The translations under genes and the position numbers were made by a program. Positions 54,491-62,898 of a stretch of DNA of 64,000 bases are shown piece after piece (within the stretch, counting starts at the first letter, position 1; the number at the start of each line of letters is the position of its first letter). Location: positions 124,001-188,000 of the forward strand of contig JBMOKT010000023.1 of NCBI GenBank assembly GCA_049323895.1. Reading direction: 5' to 3'. This DNA comes from JBMOKT01 sp049323895 (GTDB lineage: Bacteria > Bacillota > Peptococcia > Peptococcales > BICA1-8). The notes beneath the pieces were generated by a model. That model was not told where the DNA came from and made no database searches. It saw only the letters and a program-made list of their open reading frames with translations.

Positions 54491-55123
54491 TTAACTTATG
54501 AGTTGCTTACAGAGCTCGGTAGCTGAAGCTGCGTCCGGTGCAAACCCATCAGCACCAATTTCCTCTGCAAAGTCATTGGAGATAGGTGCTCCACCTACGA
54601 TTACTTTCACCTTATCCCTTAGCCCTTCTTCCTTTAAAACCTCAATTGTGTCCTTCATGGATAGCATAGTAGTGGTCAAAAGGGCTGACATAGCAATAAT
54701 ATCTGGTTTGTGTTCTTTTACTGCCGCAACAAATTTTTCTGGGGCAACATCTACGCCCAGATTGATCACAGTAATCCCTGCACTCTCCATCAGCATCCCT
54801 ACTAGATTCTTCCCGATATCATGCAGATCACCTTTTACAGTACCCAACACTACCTTGCCTTCAGAAGGAAGGTCAGAATCAGCAATTAAAGGTTTGACTA
54901 TTGCCAGTCCTGCATTCATCGCCCTTGCTGACATCAATACTTCAGGAACGTACATTTCGCCATTTTTAAAACGTGCACCAACAACACTCATCCCGCTAAT
55001 TAAACCTTGGTTAATAAGGGTTAAGGGGTCAGCACCGCCATCTAAAAAACTCTTTGTCAATTCTTTAACTTGTGCTTCATTACCGGCAATTACACCGTTT
55101 GCCAATTGTTCAAAGTTAGCCAT
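54491..55123 (-). CDS. Methyltransferase corrinoid protein (MtqC/MttC-like), second
   Basis: 210 aa. Helical cap (1-85), then B12-binding domain with KGDLHDIGKNLVG (H101 as lower ligand), MSALLTTTMLSMKDT and GGAPISNDFAEEIGADG. It is flanked by MttB paralogues 3 and 2, so it probably serves both. GGAGGAG precedes the ATG. It differs from the first corrinoid protein in tail and loop sequence, which suggests different partners. Confidence 0.93.
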   Translation of the reverse strand: MANFEQLANGVIAGNEAQVKELTKSFLDGGADPLTLINQGLISGMSVVGARFKNGEMYVPEVLMSARAMNAGLAIVKPLIADSDLPSEGKVVLGTVKGDLHDIGKNLVGMLMESAGITVINLGVDVAPEKFVAAVKEHKPDIIAMSALLTTTMLSMKDTIEVLKEEGLRDKVKVIVGGAPISNDFAEEIGADGFAPDAASATELCKQLIS

Positions 55124-55145
55124 TATTTCTCCTCCGTTTCAATTG

Positions 55146-56633
55146 TTATTTTCTTGCTTTCTTAGCAGTTTCTCTAGCCTCTGCCCTCTCAACAATAGCC
55201 TTAATTTCAGCCAATGTCTTATCTGGCAAAGCTTCTGCCTTGTGAGTATTGATAATGTTTTGGGTTTTTTCCTTGACCCGTTGTCCTAAAGTCTTACTGC
55301 CAGTAGCCTTCCATTCATCAAAGCGCATCCGGCTGATTAAAGTCGGCCACCAGGTTTCAGTTCTAAAGTGTTTCATAGTATGGGCTTCACCAAGGAAGTG
55401 ACCCCCAGGTCCAACATTATCTATTACATTAACTGCCATGGTTTCATCATTAACTTCGATACCACGTAAGATCCGTTTGACCATCCCGATGATTTCATCA
55501 TCCATTACCATTAGTTCAAGAGAGCCTGTTGCTCCATACTCCATGTAATTGCAATCATGGATTATATTAGCACCACTTAGTCCGCCAACCAAAATTGAAA
55601 AAGCAGCTTCCAGCGCCATTTGGGAATCAATAACCTTAGAATCAGTACAACCGCCGGTACTAAAACTGGGAATTCGTAAATAACGGGCTACATTAGACAA
55701 ACCAGCAGACAATAAACTCAATTCCGGCGCTCCATAAGCTAAAATACTACTGGACATATCCATAGTGGAAATCAGCCCACCCATAATAAAGCCGGAGCCC
55801 TCACGAACCAACTGTCCGGCTACTAGACCGACTAAACTATCGGCTACTGATATTAAAATGGAACCGGCCATGGTAGCAGGTGCTACGCCGCCAGCAAAAG
55901 TACAAGGGGTATATATACATGGAATATTGTTTTTTGCTGCAAAGATAGCCTTATCTATAGCTTCATCGGAATGACGCAGGGGAGGACTTGATTCCGAGTA
56001 AAGAATAATAAATGGGTTCTGCTGTAATTCCTTTAACCCACCCCGGACTGCCGCCGCAATATTAACAATATCCTGATATTGATCAACACCAAAACCCCAA
56101 TGAATAATTGGCTTGCTGGTATTTGTTACTAAAGCTTGGAATCCATAAACGTCGGCAAGGGTAGGTGTAACGTCCATTGGAGTGCCGTTATCCATTGCAT
56201 AGTCTATATTGGGAAGTGCATCACACACAATACCCGCCCGAACGGTATCGGATATCTTGGGTCTCCTTCTTTCTCCGGTAAAGGGATCGAGAGTAAAAGT
56301 GTTTGTCGGGCCCGGACCATAATATACATTGTCTCCTTCTAAAAACATTGAACGTTTACCGTTACGATCACTGATGGCAATCCTGGATGGAGCAGTTCTT
56401 ACAGCCCATTCCACTAACCGCGAGGGGAAACGAACCCTATTGCCGTCTACCCAGCATCCTCCCTTGGAGAATATCTCCAAAGCCTCTTTGCTGTAAACAT
56501 CTGCACCTGTCCTTTCTAGAGCTTCAAGGGCACCATAGTAAATTTCCTCACACTGAGCATCACTCAACACTTTAAACTGTGGTGTCTGATATACGTCGTA
56601 ATTTGCCCTTACATACGAACTTTGATTACTCAA
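55146..56633 (-). CDS. MttB-superfamily methyltransferase, non-pyrrolysine, paralogue 3
   Basis: 495 aa. Motifs: ALERTGADVYSKEALEIFSK, GDNVYYGPGPTNTFTLDPFT, TFAGGVAPATMAG, STGGCTDSKVIDSQMALEAA and VNVIDNVGPGGHFLGEAHTM. No in-frame amber codon. Start TTG 56633 with AAAGGAGAGG 6 nt upstream. It is the first gene of the cluster, so the main promoter should lie in 56634-57071. Confidence 0.9.
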   Translation of the reverse strand: MSNQSSYVRANYDVYQTPQFKVLSDAQCEEIYYGALEALERTGADVYSKEALEIFSKGGCWVDGNRVRFPSRLVEWAVRTAPSRIAISDRNGKRSMFLEGDNVYYGPGPTNTFTLDPFTGERRRPKISDTVRAGIVCDALPNIDYAMDNGTPMDVTPTLADVYGFQALVTNTSKPIIHWGFGVDQYQDIVNIAAAVRGGLKELQQNPFIILYSESSPPLRHSDEAIDKAIFAAKNNIPCIYTPCTFAGGVAPATMAGSILISVADSLVGLVAGQLVREGSGFIMGGLISTMDMSSSILAYGAPELSLLSAGLSNVARYLRIPSFSTGGCTDSKVIDSQMALEAAFSILVGGLSGANIIHDCNYMEYGATGSLELMVMDDEIIGMVKRILRGIEVNDETMAVNVIDNVGPGGHFLGEAHTMKHFRTETWWPTLISRMRFDEWKATGSKTLGQRVKEKTQNIINTHKAEALPDKTLAEIKAIVERAEARETAKKARK

Positions 56634-57071
56634 CTGTTACCTCTCCTTTCTCAAACGCAGGTGTTAGCTTACTAACTACTTACAGAGTGTGCAACTGATA
56701 ATAATAAGTACCAAATATTAATTGGGGTCTTTTTTAACAGTTATCTCCTAAAGATCCCTCCTTTAACTAAAAATAACGAAACAAATATCAGACTAGTACA
56801 AAAATTCCGACAAATTTTTTCCTATTATTTCCTCTCGTTTTAAATTACTAGAATCATTCTGTTTTATATAAACATTCCCCTATGTAAGATTACATGATAT
56901 CTGGTAAATTTCTATGCAAATGCAAAAATATTACCAATGTCATTGTAAGTTATAATAAAAAAAGATATCCCTCTGTAATACCTGGAATACCTTTACTATC
57001 TTGAACTAATAGGGATAGTATCCTTATATGGTTATTTACCTGGAGGAGATATTTTGAGATAATAAAAACTG
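56634..57071. other. Divergent intergenic region of the methyltransferase cluster
   Basis: About 440 AT-rich nt without a supported gene. On the minus strand AAAGGAGG near 56760 has no adequate frame. TATAAT near 56950 on the plus strand may belong to the M23 gene promoter. No convincing sigma-54 site (GG-N10-GC) was found. Confidence 0.3.
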
Positions 57072-57125
57072 ATGCTTCAACACACACTAAATATACACAA
57101 TACTTTGTTGGGAATGATTTTATTA

Positions 57126-58082
57126 ATGGGTACTAAGAAAATTTTTATTCTTTTCATGCTATTTATTTTCTTAATAATTGGCTGTCAAAATACTAATACC
57201 CAAGCAATTGAAAACGAGGAAACCAATAATCCTCTAAAAGAGCCGCATGAATCACAAGAATTAAAAGAATTTACCGAACCCCTTTTAATAAAAATATCAA
57301 AAACGGAGATATTTCCTGGAGACTTTTTTTCTGTATTAATTTTTAATACCCAGGATAATGACGAAATAAAATTCACTTCACCCTTTTTGAATTTTCAAAA
57401 TGAGTTCTACCCCTTAGATATGGAGAAAATACGCTTTGTAGGAGTCAACTATCGGACTAAACCTGGACCATATGACTGCCAAATTCAAGTTATGCGAAAT
57501 GGAACTAGTATTTTTAATGAAAGCTTTACAATCCATGTTAATCATAAACAATTTCCTACCCAGCATTTAAAGGTTACCCAAACCCAGTTAAACATACGTA
57601 CTTCCGACCGTCGCGACGATGACGCTAAATATGTGAGAATAGCTAAATCAGTAAGTTCTTCAGCCCCGCTGTGGGAAGGTGCCTTCCTTCTTCCTCTCCA
57701 GGGGAGAATTTCAACGGAATATGGTGTTATTAGATATATAAATAATGAAGAATCGGGCCGGCACGCCGGAATAGATATTGCTGCTCTCCGGAGCACCCCT
57801 ATAAAAGCTACTAATAGCGGAATTGTAACATTGACAAGGAATCAACTAGTAACAGGCAATACAGTTGTAATTGACCATGGTATGGATATTTTCAGTTCAT
57901 ATGCCCATTTACATAAAATATATGTTAAACAGGGTCAATATGTAAGAAAAGGCGACATAATTGGCGAGGTTGGTTCAACAGGGTTTTCTACAGGACCCCA
58001 TCTTCATTGGACAATAAGCCTGAAAGATATATTTGTTAATCCCTGGCTTTTCATTGAATCAGATCCTTTACCAATACAATAA
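57126..58082 (+). CDS. M23-family metallopeptidase lipoprotein
   Basis: About 318 aa from ATG 57126. A lipoprotein signal (KKIFILFMLFIFLIIGC) ends at a lipobox cysteine. Residues 60-170 form an unrecognised extracellular part. The C-terminus is an M23 LytM domain: GRISTEYGV, RHAGIDIAA (zinc ligands H and D), SSYAHLHKIYVKQGQYV and TGPHLHWTISL. It is predicted to cleave peptidoglycan peptides outside the membrane. A longer start at 57072 is possible but has no close ribosome site. Confidence 0.85.
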   Translation: MGTKKIFILFMLFIFLIIGCQNTNTQAIENEETNNPLKEPHESQELKEFTEPLLIKISKTEIFPGDFFSVLIFNTQDNDEIKFTSPFLNFQNEFYPLDMEKIRFVGVNYRTKPGPYDCQIQVMRNGTSIFNESFTIHVNHKQFPTQHLKVTQTQLNIRTSDRRDDDAKYVRIAKSVSSSAPLWEGAFLLPLQGRISTEYGVIRYINNEESGRHAGIDIAALRSTPIKATNSGIVTLTRNQLVTGNTVVIDHGMDIFSSYAHLHKIYVKQGQYVRKGDIIGEVGSTGFSTGPHLHWTISLKDIFVNPWLFIESDPLPIQ

Positions 58083-58106
58083 AGACCTTAAAATATTTCT
58101 TATGTG

Positions 58107-58141
58107 AAATGCTCAAAACTTATGTCAAGTTTTGAGCATTT
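58107..58141. terminator. Bidirectional terminator between the M23 and permease genes
   Basis: AAATGCTCAAAACTT / AAGTTTTGAGCATTT, perfect 15-bp arms, 5-nt loop. The permease stop codon lies inside it. Confidence 0.9.
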
Positions 58142-58653
58142 TTATATATTTTTTTTACCTCTGATTCCTTTAGAAATGCAGATAGAATATATGCCATTAG
58201 GATAATACCTGGTATATTTACAAGTAATCGTGTAAAAGCAAAACCTGCTCCTAATGCAGTTAGTTCAAATAAAAACATAGGAATTTTAGTAGTAGACCAT
58301 GCACCGATAAAAATTAAAACATTACTAAGTTTCACTCCTTTTTTCATAAATACCGCTGCTATAGGAAAAGCTCCATAAAGTGGACCTGCTGCAGCTGAGC
58401 CCAATATAAAAGCCAAAATAGTACCTTTTATTCCAGAGCCTTCCCCCATATATTTCATCATGGTTTCTTTTGGAACCCACACATCTAATAATCCTAGCAG
58501 CACAAATACAGGTGGGATAATTAGCAGCATTTCTTTCAAACTGTAACCTGTTATGGTTGCAGACTTAATACCTATTTCTCTATTGATTAGTAATAATATT
58601 GACATAACTAGGACAGTAATAAGAAAAAAATTGTATCTTTTTAAAATATCCAT
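58120..58653 (-). CDS. YraQ-type (DUF318) permease, second half-protein
   Basis: 177 aa with about five membrane helices. It has GEGSGIKGTILAFILGSAAA and GPLYGAFPIAAVFMKKGVKL with FIGAWSTTKIPM, the conserved pattern of the DUF318 permease family. It starts directly after the preceding permease gene (TGAATG). Full-length members are about 300 aa, so the two products may form one transporter. Confidence 0.75.
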   Translation of the reverse strand: MDILKRYNFFLITVLVMSILLLINREIGIKSATITGYSLKEMLLIIPPVFVLLGLLDVWVPKETMMKYMGEGSGIKGTILAFILGSAAAGPLYGAFPIAAVFMKKGVKLSNVLIFIGAWSTTKIPMFLFELTALGAGFAFTRLLVNIPGIILMAYILSAFLKESEVKKIYKNAQNLT

Positions 58654-59148
58654 TCATCCAACAACCTTTCCAATTATAAATGCTACAATAAAGGAAAAAA
58701 TAAAGGCTAATAAATTTCTCGTTAAAGTAAGTTTTTTACCAAAATACTTAATTTCTACCGGCGCTGTCACAACACCTACCATCATTAAGGTTGAAACAAA
58801 TGCACCAATCTGCATATATCCCGCTCCCCCGTTGAGCAGCATAGCGGCAGTCGGAAATGCCACAAAACCGGGAATCAAAGTAACAGCACCAATTACTGCA
58901 GAAAAAACAACACCTATCCAACCAGATTGTTCTCCGATTATCTCTGATATAAGTTCCGTATTAAAAATTGCAAGGAGGATACCAACCAGCATTATTACTC
59001 CTAGAAATTGAGGCAATATATTTTCAAAGGATTTCCAGGCCTTTTTCAAAGCCTCTTTTGTTTTTTTCTTCTCTTTATTATAGGAAATTAGTAGAAGAAT
59101 GATTGTAACTATATACATTAAGAAACTATTCAATTTAGGAAACACCAC
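58654..59148 (-). CDS. YraQ-type (DUF318) permease, first half-protein
   Basis: 164 aa. After a first helix and a charged stretch it has LPQFLGVIMLVGILLAIFN, IGEQSGWIGVVFSAVIGAVT and FVAFPTAAMLLNGGAGYMQI. Together with the next gene it resembles a split permease. GTG 59148 is a weak start; ATG 59115 is an alternative. It is the third gene of an ArsR-NifX-like-permease operon. Confidence 0.7.
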   Translation of the reverse strand: MVFPKLNSFLMYIVTIILLLISYNKEKKKTKEALKKAWKSFENILPQFLGVIMLVGILLAIFNTELISEIIGEQSGWIGVVFSAVIGAVTLIPGFVAFPTAAMLLNGGAGYMQIGAFVSTLMMVGVVTAPVEIKYFGKKLTLTRNLLAFIFSFIVAFIIGKVVG

Positions 59149-59163
59149 TTTCTATTTTGGATT

Positions 59164-59205
59164 TGAAAAAAGACATCTACCATTTTTGGCAGGTGTCTTT
59201 TTTCA
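59164..59205 (-). terminator. Hairpin between the NifX-like and permease genes
   Basis: TGAAAAAAGACATCTACC pairs with GGCAGGTGTCTTTTTTCA (two mismatches) around ATTTTT. It stands 10 nt after the NifX-like stop and may reduce read-through into the permeases. Confidence 0.7.
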
Positions 59206-59215
59206 TAATTGTGAC

Positions 59216-59584
59216 CTAATGACCGCAATCATGGTGACTGCAACTGTTATTTACGGAGAACTCCGGTAGTTCATTTTCTTTAAGTAACTGAACATTTTTT
59301 AAAACCGTATCATCAGCAACTTTATATACCTTTATGCCTTGATTGTTTAGCTTCATTAGTGCTCCAGCTCCAATACCACCCACTAAAATTGCATCTACTG
59401 TTTCCCCTCCTAATGCTTTTAATGGTTGACACATACCGTGCGTATGGTGTAAATCGCCATTTTCTATCACCTTTATCTCTACTGTGTCCAAATCATAAAT
59501 GAGGAAAAATGGTGCCGAACCAAAATGACTATAGGCAATACTATCCAATCCCTTACTTTCTTTTACTGGAATACATACTTTCAT
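59216..59584 (-). CDS. NifX/NifB-family (dinitrogenase Fe-Mo cofactor-like) protein
   Basis: 122 aa from ATG 59584 (AAGGGGAG 7 nt upstream). It has MKVCIPVKESKGLDS, FGSAPFFLIYDLDT, DAILVGGIGAGALMKL and a His/Cys tail (CSHHDCGH). Many such small proteins occur in anaerobes without nitrogen fixation and may bind metal or clusters. A role with the permease and ArsR regulator in metal handling is inference. Confidence 0.82.
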   Translation of the reverse strand: MKVCIPVKESKGLDSIAYSHFGSAPFFLIYDLDTVEIKVIENGDLHHTHGMCQPLKALGGETVDAILVGGIGAGALMKLNNQGIKVYKVADDTVLKNVQLLKENELPEFSVNNSCSHHDCGH

Positions 59585-59598
59585 AACTATTCTCCCCT

Positions 59599-59967
59599 TC
59601 AATTTAAATTTTTTCTATGGCAGCACTTGTTTTGATTGGCCTTACAATCTGCCTTGCAGTCATTTGGTATATGCATACCTAACTTACAGCCATTAATGGT
59701 ATGATCATTATTTATTTGTTCAATATACTTGACAATTTCTAATAGAATTGGTTCTTGTAAGTCATAATGAACGTAATATCCCACCTTCTCCCCGATAATA
59801 ATTCCTGCATCCTTTAAAACCTTCAAGTGCTGCGATACAGCTGCTTCGGAGATATCTAGATGTTTCGCTAAGCCTTTAGCGCAAATTTTCCTTCTGGAAA
59901 GTATTATTAATATTTTTAGCCTTGTTTCATCTCCCAATGCTTTAAAGACCTGTACTATCTGTTCCAT
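59599..59967 (-). CDS. ArsR-family transcriptional repressor with Cys-rich tail
   Basis: 123 aa. Winged helix with FKALGDETRLKILIILSRRK and AKHLDISEAAVSQHLKVLKD, GYYVHYDL. The C-terminal tail is cysteine-rich (CKADCKANQNKCCHRK). ArsR repressors of this type release DNA on binding metal or metalloid, and the tail could be the sensor. A strong inverted repeat lies in its own promoter, consistent with autoregulation. ATG 59967 follows GGGAG. Confidence 0.9.
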   Translation of the reverse strand: MEQIVQVFKALGDETRLKILIILSRRKICAKGLAKHLDISEAAVSQHLKVLKDAGIIIGEKVGYYVHYDLQEPILLEIVKYIEQINNDHTINGCKLGMHIPNDCKADCKANQNKCCHRKNLN

Positions 59968-59985
59968 TTTCAACTCCCTGTTCTG

Positions 59986-60035
59986 ATTAAGTTAATACTT
60001 AATTAAATAATATATAACTTAATTATAACTGTCAA
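59986..60035 (-). promoter_or_regulatory. ArsR-operon promoter with palindromic operator
   Basis: Minus strand TTGACA (60035-60030), 17 nt, TATTAT (60012-60007). Just downstream, ATTAAGT-TAAT-ACTTAAT (59986-60003) is a perfect 7-bp palindrome covering the likely start site. This is a typical ArsR operator position. Confidence 0.7.
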
Positions 60036-60150
60036 GGAAATTATTGAATAAATAGAAAAGGTGCTTTAATCAATTTACCCTTTCCTTATCAGAGTCATTA
60101 ATTTATTATAAAGAGGTGCAGGAAAATACTTAATTCAGAGAGGTAAAATT

Positions 60151-61209
60151 ATGTATGACATTGCTATAATTGGTGCTGGTCCTGCCGGCTCTACCCTGGC
60201 AAGGCTAGTTGGAGACAAATACAAGGTTTTATTAGTGGATAAACGGGATTTGGAAAATCAAGATGCCAAAAACTCTTTCAATAAATGCTGTGGCGGTTTG
60301 TTAGCCCCTGATGCCCAAAAAATGATTGCTAAACTTGGCTTAGGAATACCTAAAGATATTTTGGTAGACCCTCAGCTTTTTGCAGTAAGAACCATTGATA
60401 TGAGTAATAATCTCGAAAGGCTATATCAGAGGTTTTATTTTAATATGGACAGGGAAAAATTTGATAGATGGCTGGTCTCCCTCATCCCCTCAGGTGTTGA
60501 TAAAAAGTTCCACTCACTTTTTAGAGGTTATGAAGATATTCCAGGGGGATATCAGATAAGATATTCCCAAAATGGACAAGAAACTAGTGCAAAAACAAGA
60601 ATTATTGTAGGTGCAGATGGTGCTTTTTCCATGGTAAGAAAAATAATTGGTATAGGAAATCCATTTCCCGATACCTATATATCTATTCAGGAATGGTTTG
60701 AAAGCGCGGAATATATACCATATTTCACTGCAATCTTTGATGAAGAAATCAGTGATTTCTATTCATGGATTATTCCAAAGGAAAATCATATATTATTGGG
60801 AGCAGCCCTAAATCCTAGGGATAACTCCAGGCAAAAATATGATTTATTAAAAACAAAGCTGACAAAACTGGGATTTGATTTTAAGAGAAAAATTAAAACC
60901 GAAGGGGCATATATTTTTAGACCTAGGCAGATTTCACAGCTATACCCAGGTAAGGGCAATGTGGTTTTAGCAGGAGAAGCTGCAGGAGCCATTAGCCCCA
61001 GCTCCGCCGAAGGATTCAGCTATGCATTCAAGAGTTCTTTGTACTTAGCCCAAAGCCTTGAAGAAGGAATAGATGGTTTTTTGGAGAGATACAATACCCG
61101 ATTAACAAAAATTAAGTTGAATTTACTGGTTAAGAACCTAAAATCACCAGCCATGTATAATCCCTTTCTTAGAAAGTTAGCCATGAAATCAGGTCTGCAG
61201 AGTATTTAA
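60151..61209 (+). CDS. FAD-dependent oxidoreductase (geranylgeranyl-reductase-like)
   Basis: 352 aa. Rossmann start IAIIGAGPAGSTLARLVG, KCCGGLLAPDAQKMI, VGADGAFSMVRKIIG, and GNVVLAGEAAGAISPSSAEG for the flavin. It belongs to the flavoprotein group of geranylgeranyl reductases and CbrA-like enzymes; the substrate is unknown. It is divergent from the ArsR operon and could share its regulation. AGAGGT precedes the ATG. Confidence 0.82.
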   Translation: MYDIAIIGAGPAGSTLARLVGDKYKVLLVDKRDLENQDAKNSFNKCCGGLLAPDAQKMIAKLGLGIPKDILVDPQLFAVRTIDMSNNLERLYQRFYFNMDREKFDRWLVSLIPSGVDKKFHSLFRGYEDIPGGYQIRYSQNGQETSAKTRIIVGADGAFSMVRKIIGIGNPFPDTYISIQEWFESAEYIPYFTAIFDEEISDFYSWIIPKENHILLGAALNPRDNSRQKYDLLKTKLTKLGFDFKRKIKTEGAYIFRPRQISQLYPGKGNVVLAGEAAGAISPSSAEGFSYAFKSSLYLAQSLEEGIDGFLERYNTRLTKIKLNLLVKNLKSPAMYNPFLRKLAMKSGLQSI

Positions 61210-61261
61210 TACCACTTAGTATGGTAATATCCAAAAGATGATTAAAAAGGATTTTAGTATT

Positions 61262-61291
61262 AAAGCCGGAGTTTTTGCCTCCGGCTTTTTT
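61262..61291 (+). terminator. Terminator of the flavoprotein gene
   Basis: AAAGCCGGAG / CTCCGGCTTT followed by a T-run (TTTTTTTA). Confidence 0.85.
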
Positions 61292-61360
61292 ATCGTTTAG
61301 GAAAAAATAAATTTTTAGTTGTGGATAACTAGCCCAGTACAGCTTTTTTAATGTGTTTTA

Positions 61361-61390
61361 CTAGCCACTAAGAACTAGCCACCAGCCACT
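61361..61390 (-). repeat. AGTGGCTAG-type dispersed repeat, copy 2 (inverted)
   Basis: Its reverse complement AGTGGCTGGTGGCTAGTTCT... matches the 33226-33255 copy at 27 of 30 positions, in the opposite orientation. Both copies lie in intergenic space. Confidence 0.65.
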
Positions 61391-61422
61391 AAACGCCGCA
61401 GGCGGTTTTTTATTAAAATATG

Positions 61423-61456
61423 TTGACATTTAATGTTATAACATATAATATATAAT
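61423..61456 (+). promoter_or_regulatory. Promoter and palindrome upstream of the PaaX-type gene
   Basis: TTGACA (61423-61428) with TATAAT (61444-61449) 15 nt away, or TAATAT 17 nt away. A perfect 12-bp palindrome ATGTTATAACAT (61433-61444) lies between the boxes, and a half copy AAATGTTATAG follows at 61463. The PaaX-type regulator may bind here. Confidence 0.6.
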
Positions 61457-61485
61457 TAAATTTAAATGTTATAGAGGTGAATACA

Positions 61486-62316
61486 TTGAAAATTATTCTC
61501 CGGAAGAGAGATAGCGTTGTCAGTGTAATACTTTTTATCTTTAATATTTTTCATGAATACACGGGAAGCTACTCCATTAAGCTTGACCATTTAATAAGAT
61601 GCATGAGTTTTTTTGATAAAAATGAAACAGCCGCCAGAATGGGACTTTCTCGAATGGTTAAAGCTGAGATTCTTATTAATAAAAAGGTTAATTCTGATGT
61701 GTATTATGAATTAACTCAATTAGGAAAAGACAACATCAATCTCTGGAATTTAGGGGTTTCCCGATTTTTCAAGAGATACTCTTTACGACATCAACAGTGG
61801 AACAAAAAGTGGTATATGTTAGCTTTATTAAATTTTAGCCGCACCGAAAATCAACCTATTATGGACCAATTAACCGAAATAGGATTTAGGGAGCTAACTA
61901 AAGATTTATGGATATCTCCATATTCAATATCCCCTGAAGCAAATGAATTATTAGCAGAGAAGTTTGACTTTGTGGAAATTTCAGGAGAAATATCCGGGGA
62001 ATTTAATAAACAAGAAATCTTAGAAAAAATATTTGGCATAGAAGCATTAAAAAGCCGCTATAATGAATTTCTTTCTCTAAGTAATTCCATTAAGAACAGT
62101 ATGGTTAAGGATATAAATAGAAATGAAGAGTATCTTCCCCTATTGTTTGAACTTGGCTGGAATTTCTATGATATTACTATAAATGACCCTGCATTACCCA
62201 AGGCTTTTTTAGATAGCTGGGTAGGTGATAAGGCAGTTGCAGAAATGAGAGATTTGAGAAGCTCACTTTATAATCATATAACTATTTTCTTTAGTGAGCT
62301 AATTAGTAAAGATTAA
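61486..62316 (+). CDS. PaaX-family transcriptional regulator
   Basis: About 276 aa. The N-terminal winged helix (FFDKNETAARMGLSRMVKAE, KKVNSDVYYELTQLGK), the central domain RHQQWNKKWYMLALLNFSRT and the tail with SPEANELL and FLDSWVGDKAVAEMRDLRSS fit the PaaX family. Its ligand is unknown and no phenylacetate genes are present. TTG 61486 follows GAGGTG; a GTG at 61477 has no ribosome site. It is followed by a CPBP gene 15 nt later. Confidence 0.8.
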   Translation: MKIILRKRDSVVSVILFIFNIFHEYTGSYSIKLDHLIRCMSFFDKNETAARMGLSRMVKAEILINKKVNSDVYYELTQLGKDNINLWNLGVSRFFKRYSLRHQQWNKKWYMLALLNFSRTENQPIMDQLTEIGFRELTKDLWISPYSISPEANELLAEKFDFVEISGEISGEFNKQEILEKIFGIEALKSRYNEFLSLSNSIKNSMVKDINRNEEYLPLLFELGWNFYDITINDPALPKAFLDSWVGDKAVAEMRDLRSSLYNHITIFFSELISKD

Positions 62317-62331
62317 TTGGAGGGTTTGTCA

Positions 62332-62898
62332 ATGAAAGATGCTTGTTGGTTTAAATTTAATCCTAATAAGGACTTGTTGACTGTGATAATATCCTGGTTT
62401 CTAGTTGTGGTAACTTTATATACTGCTTTTCAAATATTTACTACTAAAAGGGTCGCTGCAAATTTTATTACCTTTGGTTTTGGTACTATATTACTCTGCG
62501 GTATTGTATTACCTTTGGTTTATAGCAAAATTATTAAAGGTAACGATTTGGATTTATTAGGTATCTCCAAGAAAAATATGTTACTGAGCATCACCTTTGG
62601 CGTGTTGCTAACAGTTATTCAATATTCCCAAACCTTAGTAAAGGTTGCCTTCCCTGATATTTTACACTTGACTCCTTTAGTAACAATGGTATTAGCGGTA
62701 GGCTTATTTGAAAATATTTTCTTCAGAGGCTGGATGCAGCAGAGAATTGAGGATGCATTTGGCATAGTGCCCAGCATATTATTAGCTTCTGTATTTTATT
62801 CTCTGTACCATATCGGCTATGGAATGATGTGGACATCAGATTATTATATCCCATCCATTATATACTTTCTATCAGCAAGGACATTTGCATCTTCCTGA
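62332..62898 (+). pseudogene. CPBP-family membrane protease, truncated at the 3' end
   Basis: About 188 aa. CPBP signature residues are seen: ENIFFRGWMQQRI (first motif, with the second Glu of EExxxR replaced) and FYSLYHIGYG (second motif). The third HxxxN/D motif is missing. The last 18 codons run antisense to the ABC ATPase end, so the gene joins foreign sequence near 62845. ATG 62332 follows GGAGG. Confidence 0.65.

Noticed and set aside
54498..55289. Long open frame on the plus strand over the corrinoid gene
   Set aside because: It lies antisense to the well-supported corrinoid protein and MttB paralogue 3 and has a composition typical of a complementary-strand frame.
48611..56633. Pyrrolysine-containing MttB
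   Set aside because: All three MttB-like frames are open throughout and no in-frame TAG is needed, so pyrrolysine is not used.
56634..57071. Sigma-54 promoter for the methyltransferase cluster
   Set aside because: TGGTAC and TTGCA occur but with the wrong spacing (18 nt between GG and GC).
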